Part shown: positions 10,476 through 17,753 of the stretch, piece by piece
Position numbering within the stretch: the stretch's first letter is position 1
Layout of the letters: each line of letters starts with the position of its first letter
Assembly (NCBI GenBank): GCA_037045585.1
Contig: JBAOIR010000009.1
Location: forward strand, 1-64,000
Direction: 5' to 3'
Source: SSF14 sp037045585
GTDB lineage: Bacteria; Actinomycetota; Acidimicrobiia; Acidimicrobiales; Microtrichaceae
DNA length: 64,000 nucleotides
Notes under the pieces: generated by a model
The model's database searches: none
What the model was told of the DNA's origin: nothing
Seen by the model: the letters and a program-made list of their open reading frames with translations, nothing else
Made by a program: the position numbers and the translations under genes

Positions 10476-11312
10476 GACCGAGGAGCTTACGGCCCGGGCT
10501 TCGTCGGACGTGGTCGCCGAGTCGGTGAGGACGTCGGCGAGGACCGGGTAGAACTCGCTCTCACCGGTGCGGATGACCCGTGGGATCATCTCGTCGGCGT
10601 CGGGGTCGTACGGGAACTGCGCCTGGAGGTCTCGGGCCGCCACGAGCGCGTCGGGATCGGAGTGGGCGATGTCGATGTCGGGCATCCGCGACCCCGTGTC
10701 GGGCAGTACGTAGAGGGTGCACCACTCGCCGAGGCGGGGAACCGTCGCCCGGGTCACGTTGTGCATTGCCTCCCGCCGGCTCGATGCGGTCGCCAAGGCG
10801 TCGTTGATCTCGGCGAGGAATTCGAGGCGATGGCGAGCGATCCGCTCGACCTCGGCCGCGGCGACCGATGCCTCGGCGGCGCGTTCCCGCTCGAGCGCAA
10901 GATCGGCGGACTCCTGTTCGAGGCGGCGTTGGTGGGACACGTCCTCGGACACCCCGACCACCCCGAGGAACTGGCCGTCGGTGCCGAAGACGGCACGGTT
11001 GGCGACATGCACACGCAGGGCCCGACCGTCGCGGTGGGTCAGGGTGAAGTCGCCGGCCACCGTCTCGCCGGCGCGTAGCCGGGCCCGGGCCGCGCCGGCG
11101 TTGTCGAGCTCGTGGGCCGGAACGAGGATGTCGTCGGTGCGACGTCCGAGCACCTCGTCCTCGGTCCACCCGAACACGTCCGACGCTGCGCCGTTCCAGC
11201 GCACGATGCGCCCATCGGGATCGACGACGATGACGGCGCGGGCCATCGCCTCGATGACGGTGTGGTCGGTGAGTGTCACGTCGACGCTGTCGGGTGGATC
11301 GGACTCCGGCAA
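10446..11312 (-). CDS. PAS-GAF sensory protein, C-terminus lost at the join
   Basis: TTG start at 11,312 with AAAGG about 10 nt upstream. A PAS domain spans residues ~15-125: AVIVVDPDGRIVRWNGAASD, FGWTEDEVLGR, FTLTHRDGRALRVHVANRAV, FLGVVGVSEDVS. A coiled helix (EQESADLALERERAAEASVA) follows, then the start of a GAF-like domain (FLAEINDALATASSRREAMH, LGEWCTLYVL). Native coding ends at about 10,480 (DEARAVSS), and the last few residues to the stop at 10,446 come from AT-rich sequence. Proteins with this order usually continue into a PP2C/SpoIIE phosphatase or another output domain, which is absent. Confidence 0.75.
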   Translation of the reverse strand: MPESDPPDSVDVTLTDHTVIEAMARAVIVVDPDGRIVRWNGAASDVFGWTEDEVLGRRTDDILVPAHELDNAGAARARLRAGETVAGDFTLTHRDGRALRVHVANRAVFGTDGQFLGVVGVSEDVSHQRRLEQESADLALERERAAEASVAAAEVERIARHRLEFLAEINDALATASSRREAMHNVTRATVPRLGEWCTLYVLPDTGSRMPDIDIAHSDPDALVAARDLQAQFPYDPDADEMIPRVIRTGESEFYPVLADVLTDSATTSDEARAVSSSVNKVHLDSLF

Positions 11313-11527
11313 GGACGGCCTTTCGGTGCGAAACGGGGTGCACGTTGTCCCGATGCTTGCCTCGAGCGGGGCGGCGGTGACATCGGACGTGGGGTGGGAC
11401 CGGCCGGTCTCCCCGATATCTTGGTCAATGTCGCCCGCCGAATCGGCGGTTGTGTCAGACTTTTCTCCGCTCTCATCAGCAGTCCGTACCTGCGCCGTGG
11501 GTCGGACGTCAGAACAGCAGGCCCCTC

Positions 11528-11773
11528 ATGCCACTCGGAAACTTCTACAAGCGAGGCTGTGTCGAGGGGATGGAGTTCGAGGTCGTGCTCCTCAACGAGG
11601 CCGAGCAGGCCTCGTGCAAGGAACAGCTCCGCGCCCTCGGTGTGAAGGTGCGCGACGAGGCGATGCTCGGGCACTTCACGATCCACCTCGACGATCCGCT
11701 GCAGTGGGGTGAGGTCGGGTCGATCATCTTCGGCGAGATCTTCGCCGACTCGCCCGACCGCCATCACGTCTGA
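11528..11773 (+). CDS. Small conserved-looking protein of unknown function
   Basis: 81 residues, beginning MPLGNFYKRGCVEGMEFEVV and continuing as an alternating alpha/beta pattern (SCKEQLRALGVKVRDEAML, then HFTIHLDDPLQWGEVGSIIF). I do not recognise the family. It has two Cys, no signal peptide and no membrane helix. It ends 13 nt before the ABC ATPase gene and could be the first gene of that operon. Confidence 0.55.
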   Translation: MPLGNFYKRGCVEGMEFEVVLLNEAEQASCKEQLRALGVKVRDEAMLGHFTIHLDDPLQWGEVGSIIFGEIFADSPDRHHV

Positions 11774-11786
11774 GCGGCTGAGCGGC

Positions 11787-12695
11787 GTGCCCGCGGCCAT
11801 CTCGGTCCGTGGTCTGACCAAGACGTTCGGCCACACCCTCGCCCTCGACGACCTCGATCTGACGGTCACGACCGGTGAGGTCCACGGGTTCCTCGGTCCG
11901 AACGGTGCCGGAAAGTCGACCGCCATCCGGGTGCTGCTCGGTCTCATCCGCGCCGACCGAGGCGAGGTGTCGCTGCTCGGCGGTGACCCGTGGCGCGACG
12001 CCGCCGAACTCCATCGCCGCCTCGGGTACGTGCCGGGCGACGTCAGCCTGTGGCCGCAGTTGTCGGGCGGCGAAGCCATCGACCTGTTCGGGCGGCTCCG
12101 GGGCGGCCTCGATCCCGTTCGGCGTTCGGAGCTGATCGAACGGTTCGAACTCGACCCCACCAAGCGGGGTCGCAGCTACTCCAAGGGCAACCGGCAGAAG
12201 GTCGCGCTGGTCGCCGCGCTCGCCGCCGACGTCGAACTGCTGATTCTCGACGAGCCGACCGCTGGGCTCGACCCGCTGATGGAGGCCGTGTTCCAGGACG
12301 TGATCCGCGAGGAGAAGCGCCGGGGACGCACCGTACTCCTGTCGAGCCACATCCTGAGCGAGGTGGAGGCGCTGTGTGACCGTGTGAGCATCGTGCGCAA
12401 CGGCCATGTCGTCGAGAGCGGAAGCCTCGCCGAGCTCCGTCACCTGTCCCGAACGGTGGTGCGGGCCGAGGTCGCCCGGCCGGTCGACGGGCTCGCCGAC
12501 CGGCAGGATGTCCACCACCTGCGCGCCGAGGGGCGGCGGGTGCAGTTCAGCGTCGACAACGGGTCGCTCGACGACGTGCTCCCGCTGTTGGTCGCGGCGG
12601 GGATCGAGTCGTTGACCTGCCAGCCCCCGACGCTCGAGGAGCTGTTCCTGCGCCAGTACGACGGCACGCGGAGCGGGAGCGGGAGCGGGGACTGA
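11787..12695 (+). CDS. ABC transporter ATP-binding protein (ABC-2 exporter)
   Basis: ATPase subunit of an ABC-2-type exporter. Walker A is GPNGAGKST at about residue 38, Q-loop region GYVPGDVSLWPQLSG, signature YSKGNRQKV (degenerate LSGGQ), Walker B LLILDEPTAGLD, and H-loop LLSSHILSE. After the ATPase core comes a ~75-residue C-terminal extension as in drug-export ATPases. The GTG at 11,787 is chosen because homology starts at once (ISVRGLTKTFG). The permease GTG is 6 nt downstream. Confidence 0.9.
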   Translation: MPAAISVRGLTKTFGHTLALDDLDLTVTTGEVHGFLGPNGAGKSTAIRVLLGLIRADRGEVSLLGGDPWRDAAELHRRLGYVPGDVSLWPQLSGGEAIDLFGRLRGGLDPVRRSELIERFELDPTKRGRSYSKGNRQKVALVAALAADVELLILDEPTAGLDPLMEAVFQDVIREEKRRGRTVLLSSHILSEVEALCDRVSIVRNGHVVESGSLAELRHLSRTVVRAEVARPVDGLADRQDVHHLRAEGRRVQFSVDNGSLDDVLPLLVAAGIESLTCQPPTLEELFLRQYDGTRSGSGSGD

Positions 12696-12701
12696 GTCGC
12701 A

Positions 12702-14288
12702 GTGAGGGGATCGTTCGTCGGGTACGGTCCGATCGTCCGGTTGGGTCTCCGCCGTGACCGGGTGCGTCTGGCGGCGTGGGCGTTCGGCCTCTCGATCTTC
12801 CCGGTGGCGAGTTACACGAGCTACGAGAGCCTCTTCCCGTCCGAGGCGTCCCGACGAGCACTGGTGGCGAACTTCGGGCTGACCCCGGCGTTCCGCCTCC
12901 TGCTCGGGCCGGCCCGTGAGCTGGCTCAGCCTGGAGGGTTCACGGCGTGGCGATCCGGACTGTTCTCCGGAGTGTTCGTGGCCGTCATGGCCATCTTCAC
13001 CGTGGTCCGCCACACGCGGGCCGAGGAGGACGCCGGACGTGCCGATCTTCTCGCGGCTGGTGTCGTCGGGCGTCGGGCGATGCTCGCGTCGGGATGGACG
13101 TTGGCGGTCGGGACGGCGGCGATCGCCGGCGTGGGCGCTGCCGGGTTGCTGCTGGCGGTGGGCGCGCCGGTTGCCGGCTCGGTCGCAATGGGGGCCGCGG
13201 TGCTGGCGACTGGTGCCGTGTTCGCGTCGATCGCCGCCGTCGCCGCGCAGTTGGGATCCTTCGCCCACACGGCGAACGGCCTGGCGTCGGCCGTGCTCGG
13301 TGTTGCGTATGTCGTGCGGGGGTGGGGCGACTCGACCGACGGGGTGTCGTGGGTGTCGTGGTGGTCGCCGCTCGGTTGGGGACAGCAGCTCCACGCCTTC
13401 ACGGGCGAACGCTGGTGGGTGCTCACGGTCCCGGTCGGGTTCGCCGTCGCCGCGCTGGTGTTGGCCGACCGGATCCTGGCCCGCCGCGACCTCGGATCAG
13501 GTGTGATCGTCGCGCGCCCCGGGCCACCGACTGCCCGGGCCTCACTGCGCAGCCCGTTCGGGTTGGCCTGGCGCCTGCAGCGCGGTGCGCTGGTCGGCTG
13601 GATCGTCGCGTACGCGATCAGCGGCGCCCTCTTCGGTTCGATCGCGTCGTCGGCGGGCGGGCTACTGGCCGACAACCCGACGGTCGCGAAGGTCCTGTCC
13701 GCCCAGTCGGGCGGCCCGACCGCGGCGTTCGTCGCGGCGATGGTGTCGATCCTCGGCATCGTCGCCGCGGTGTACGGCGTGCAGGCCGTGGCGCGGGCCC
13801 GGCGGGAGGAGATCGAGGATCGTGTCGCCCCGTTGTTGGCGACGTCCGCGGTGCGGTGGAGGTGGCTCGGGTCGCACCTCGCCTTCGGTCTCGTCGGGTC
13901 GGCCGTTGTGGTGGTCGTGGGTGGCGTCGGCGTGGCGCTGACGTCGTCGGGGGCCGCCGGTGCTCCGACCTTCGTGGCGACGGTCGGGGCGTCGTTGGCG
14001 CAGGTGCCGGCGATCTGGGTGCTCGTCGGGGTCGCCGCCCTCCTCGTCGGGGTGGTGCCTCGGCTGGTCGGCTGGTCGTGGTCGGCGGTGGTCATGGCGT
14101 TGGTGTTGACGTTCTTCGGGCCGCTGCTGAACCTGCCCGACCGGGTGTTGGAGCTCTCACCGTTCACCCATCTGGCCAAGGTGCCGGCCGAGTCGCTGTC
14201 GGCATCGTCGGTCGTCGTGCTGTCCGCGCTCGCAGCGCTCCTCGTCGGCCTCGGTCTCGGGGGTGTGTCCCGCCGCGACATCGGCTGA
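12702..14288 (+). CDS. ABC-2 permease, polyketide-antibiotic exporter type
   Basis: 528-residue polytopic membrane protein with about a dozen hydrophobic segments in two similar halves, each having a large coding stretch of membrane helices rich in Ala/Val/Gly. The motif VRHTRAEEDAGRADLLAAGV in the first half and QAVARARREEIEDRVAPLLA in the second are the paired cytosolic motifs of this exporter family, indicating an internally duplicated permease. Partner of the ATPase just upstream. Substrate unknown. Its 3' end overlaps the convergent kinase reading frame by ~125 nt. Confidence 0.8.
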   Translation: MRGSFVGYGPIVRLGLRRDRVRLAAWAFGLSIFPVASYTSYESLFPSEASRRALVANFGLTPAFRLLLGPARELAQPGGFTAWRSGLFSGVFVAVMAIFTVVRHTRAEEDAGRADLLAAGVVGRRAMLASGWTLAVGTAAIAGVGAAGLLLAVGAPVAGSVAMGAAVLATGAVFASIAAVAAQLGSFAHTANGLASAVLGVAYVVRGWGDSTDGVSWVSWWSPLGWGQQLHAFTGERWWVLTVPVGFAVAALVLADRILARRDLGSGVIVARPGPPTARASLRSPFGLAWRLQRGALVGWIVAYAISGALFGSIASSAGGLLADNPTVAKVLSAQSGGPTAAFVAAMVSILGIVAAVYGVQAVARARREEIEDRVAPLLATSAVRWRWLGSHLAFGLVGSAVVVVVGGVGVALTSSGAAGAPTFVATVGASLAQVPAIWVLVGVAALLVGVVPRLVGWSWSAVVMALVLTFFGPLLNLPDRVLELSPFTHLAKVPAESLSASSVVVLSALAALLVGLGLGGVSRRDIG

Positions 14289-14871
14289 GAGGGCGAGCGG
14301 CGGAGGTCGGTCGCGTTCGACTCCCAGGGCCCACCGTCCATCGTCCCTCGGCGACCCCGTCGAGGATCAGCTCGACGGTGGCGTCGACGTCGTGGTCGCC
14401 GTTGTCGAGCACGTGTCGTCGATCCAGCACCTGTCGTCGATCAATCACGGCGTCGGTCCACTGCGCGTGCAGGTCGATGGCCGCTACCTCGTCGTCGAAC
14501 GGGTGGTCCCGTCGCGTCCGGATCCGCTCCAGACATCGATCGAGCGATGGCAGGAGGACGACGTAGTCGGCGGTCGGCACGGCGGCAACGGCGAGGAAGC
14601 GGTCGAGGAGCCATGGGCCGAGCACTCCGTCGTACACGGTGGCGAACCCGTGCCGGACGAATCGGCCCGCCGCCGCGGCCGCCGCCTCGGTGACCGCGGC
14701 GTTCTGGTCGTGTGATTTCGGCATCCACGGTGGGATGAAGCCGTTGTGAACGAACCCGAAGAACGCGTCGCCGACCACCAGGACGCTGGGGTCGAACTGG
14801 TCGGCGATCGCCCGGGCGACCGTCGACTTCCCGACACCGGGCGGTCCGCTGACGACGAGGAGTTCGGCCAT
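14164..14871 (-). CDS. P-loop kinase (AAA-33/zeta-toxin-like fold)
   Basis: Starts MAELLVVSGPPGVGKSTVAR, with Walker A GPPGVGKST at residues 9-17, followed by VLVVGDAFFGFVHNGFIPPW, an Asp positioned to bind a phosphoryl acceptor, and LLPSLDRCLERIRTRRDHPF, the lid arginine region. These features match small-molecule or nucleotide-type P-loop kinases; the substrate cannot be told. Recognisable sequence ends around 14,340. The remaining ~55 residues are Arg/Pro-rich and overlap the 3' end of the permease on the other strand, so the true end may be altered. The frame upstream is open into the HNH gene with no stop. Confidence 0.7.
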   Translation of the reverse strand: MAELLVVSGPPGVGKSTVARAIADQFDPSVLVVGDAFFGFVHNGFIPPWMPKSHDQNAAVTEAAAAAAGRFVRHGFATVYDGVLGPWLLDRFLAVAAVPTADYVVLLPSLDRCLERIRTRRDHPFDDEVAAIDLHAQWTDAVIDRRQVLDRRHVLDNGDHDVDATVELILDGVAEGRWTVGPGSRTRPTSAARPLSRCRGGTHPRDRGRRGALRARTARRPTMPTATRPAPWPDG

Positions 14872-16346
14872 GGGACGAGTTTGACGCAGCGGGCCGGATC
14901 GACTCATCCGGTTTCGAACAGTCGACCCGGTGTCGTGGGCAGCGTCGGCGCGCGTGGCGGCTCGGCGCGCTGCGGCGTGGCGGGCGCGGAGGTCGGGCGG
15001 CGCCGGTGTTGATGTTGGGGGTGGCGTCGGTGGATCGGGGGTGTGGTGGGGGTGGCGGGGATCGTCGGGGTCGACGAACGCTCGGCGCCCGGTTCCTTCG
15101 ACGAGTTGCCAGTTCTCGAGTGTTTTGAGTTGGTGGTGGAACGTGCACATGTGTTCGGACTCGACGAGCACGGTGTGCTGGGTTCTCGCGTAGTCCTCGC
15201 GATGCTCGTATTCGAGGTCGACGGTCCGGTTGCATCCGGCGACGCAGCATTTCGGGTCGGTCCAGAGTTTGGCGATGCGTTGTGCTTCGGTGGGTTTGCG
15301 TGCGGGGTTCACGACGTCGATGACGGCGGTGCCGTTGGTGGTGACCAGCCGCAGGATCGAGTCGCCGAACATCGACCGGGCTTGTTCGACCGAGACCGGA
15401 CCGATGCCCGGGATCTCACACACGTCACCGTCACCCACCGCCCCGTTGACGAGGGCAGCGAGGTCGACTCGGACCAGCATCAGGCGGCGCACCGATTCAC
15501 GGCGCCGTGACCCGCGGCCGCTGGACCCACCCTGCCCGCTTCGGCGGACGCTGTCATCGGTCCCGCCAGCGTCGGTATCGGCATCGCTCGTGTCGCCGGG
15601 TTCGGTGCTCCCGTTGGCACCGGTGGTGAGGTCGATCAGGGCGTCGTAGGCGTACTGTTCGCGGCCTTCACGCTGCCCGTTGCGGCGGTCGCGGTGGATT
15701 TCGCCGATCCGGTTCTCCAGGGCTTGTTGCAACGCGGCACCCTCAGCGAGCGGTCCTTCGGCGTAGAGGCACCAACGTCCGCCCTTGGACCACCAGTACG
15801 CCTTGCGTCCCGCCCGCACCTTGCGTTTCGCGTTCGACTTTCGATTCCTCCGCCTCGACCTCCGCCGTGCCGCCGTGCAGCTTCTTCCTTCGTGTGCCGG
15901 AGCGAATCCGATTTGGCGGTCTCGAGCAGATCGTTCTCCGCGGCCGGGTTGGCTGACGCCCCCGCGGCGACGGCGCCGGCTTGTTGCGGTGAGAGTTCGC
16001 CGTTGCGCACAGCGTCCGCAGTGCCCGCCAGCCCACCGAGTTGCTCTGACGTTGCCAGATCGGCGCGGGCACGGCCGGTGTCGGTGCCCTGGCGTAACGC
16101 CAACCACGCTGCCGCAGATGGGCAGCCGTCGCGTCGCCACGCTTCGGATTCGGCGGCTCGGGCAGCGATGAGGACCCGTCCGGAGGCGGCGAGGCGTTCG
16201 AGTTCGATGAACGCGTCCAAGATGTCGACGGCGTACGGCAACGGCACATCAGCGGGCGAAAGATCGCCCAACAGTGTGCGTACGGGTGCGGCGGCGTCTC
16301 GGAGTTGGCCAGCGAGTTGTGATCGATACGAACTGGTGTTCGTCAT
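14872..16346 (-). CDS. DUF222/13E12-type HNH endonuclease protein, frameshifted
   Basis: Starts MTNTSSYRSQLAGQLRDAAA. The N-terminal helical DUF222-like region includes YAVDILDAFIELERLAASGR and NGELSPQQAGAVAAGASANP. The frame changes between about 15,895 and 15,840 and continues with AKRKVRAGRKAYWWSKGGRW. Later come IPGIGPVSVEQARSMFGDSI and the HNH nuclease KCCVAGCNRTVDLEYEHRED with CTFHHQLKTLENW, giving the Cys pairs and His of the fold. These proteins are often multicopy in actinobacteria and linked to mobile DNA. No stop codon occurs before the kinase ATG at 14,871, so the end given is arbitrary and the two may form one polypeptide. Confidence 0.7.
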
Positions 16347-16448
16347 GGGTTCAGTATCGCAGAGGGTCCTGACAGTGAGATCCGGATCGGCTCGACGGGC
16401 GGCACACTCCCCAGCGAGCACGACCGGACCGCCGCTAGGTTCGGCGCC

Positions 16449-17697
16449 GTGCCGGCCGACATCGTGAGCGATCCCGCCGGTCCATTGGGGTTCACCCAGC
16501 GGGAGTGGCGAACGGTCCTGCCGCTCTCGTTCGCGTCGTTCTTCGAGAACTACGACTACGCGCTCCTGTCGGTCGCTGCGCCGGTGTTGAGCAGCGGACT
16601 CGGCGTGAGCGCGACCGACTTCGGCATCGCCGTGTCGATCATCCGGGTCTCGGGCCTCGCTGCCGTGGTGCTCGTCGGTCTGGCCGACCGATTGGGGCGG
16701 CGCCACATGCTCCTCGTGACCCTGGCCGGTCTGGCCGTGTTCACGGGCCTGACCGCTGCGGCGTGGGGCATCGTCAGCTTCGTCGTCCTCAGCTCGTTGT
16801 CCCGGGTGTTCCTGTCCGCTGAGGGCGTGATGACCGGCGTGGTCATCGCCGAGGAGGTCCATCCGGCCCGGAGGGGCCGCGCCATCTCGGTGTCGGGGCT
16901 GATCGGCCAGACCGGGTTCGGCGCCGTCGCGATCCTCGTGGCGGTGGTCCCGTCGTTGCCCCTCGGCTGGCGGTGGCTCTACCTCCTCGCGCTCGGCCCG
17001 TTGCTCCTGGTCGCCGGACTGCGCCGGAATCTCAGCGAGACCGAGGCCTTCCATGCAGCGGCGTCCGAGGACCGTGTCCATCGGCGCGGAGTTTCTCCGC
17101 CTCCCGCGCCGCTGGTGGGGTCGGACCGCGGCGTGCGTGGTCGTGTTCGGAGCCGTGGGTGCGTTCCAGACGAGCGCCGCGTACTACGCGGCCCAGCTCG
17201 CCCAGAACACGTACGACTGGGCCGGCACGTACACGCTGGTCGTGATCGCCTCGGGCCTGTTCACGTTGGTTGGGTTCATCGTCGGCGGGCGGGGGAGCGA
17301 CCGCGTCGGTCGTCGGCCCGTCATCTCCCTGGGAGTGGTGGTCGAGACGGCGGGCATTGCCGTGATGTTCGGCGGCGGCGAATCCTGGTACGCAGTCGGC
17401 TGGTTCGGGTTCGCGCTCGGTCAGGCGATGATCGCCGGGTGCTGGGTGGCGTTCGTGTCCGAGCTGGTCCCGACCGAGGTCCGGGCGACGGTCAGCTCGC
17501 TCGTCGTCTCGATGCAGGTCGCCGCCGGGTCCGTCGGACTGGTGGTGGCGAGCACCGTCGGCGAGTCGATCCGGGAGTCGGGCCGGGTCGGCGCCTGGAT
17601 GGGCGTGGTGAGCATCGCCTCGCTCGGTGTCCTGTGGCGGCTCCCCGAGGTCGCCGGCCGCGACGTCGTCGGTGCGTACGGCCCCGAGCATCGCTGA
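16449..17697 (+). CDS. MFS transporter, one frameshift between the two halves
   Basis: Twelve-helix major facilitator. N-half: LPLSFASFFENYDYALLSVA, the loop 2-3 motif GLADRLGRRHMLL (G-x3-D-R-x-G-R-R), and helices to GLRRNLSETEAFHAA. At about 17,060 the frame shifts by one base. The C-half continues RRPRTVSIGAEFLRLPRRWW and ends ...GAYGPEHR with TGA at 17,695. A second copy of the loop motif, GGRGSDRVGRRPVI, lies in the C-half. Sugar/metabolite-type MFS by these motifs; the substrate is not inferable. The frameshift makes the original frame read on into the next gene, which is artefactual. Confidence 0.8.
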
Positions 17698-17753
17698 CGA
17701 TACTTTTCTCGCGTTCTCGTCCAGCATGGCGCTCCCGGCGACGAGTGGGGGTG

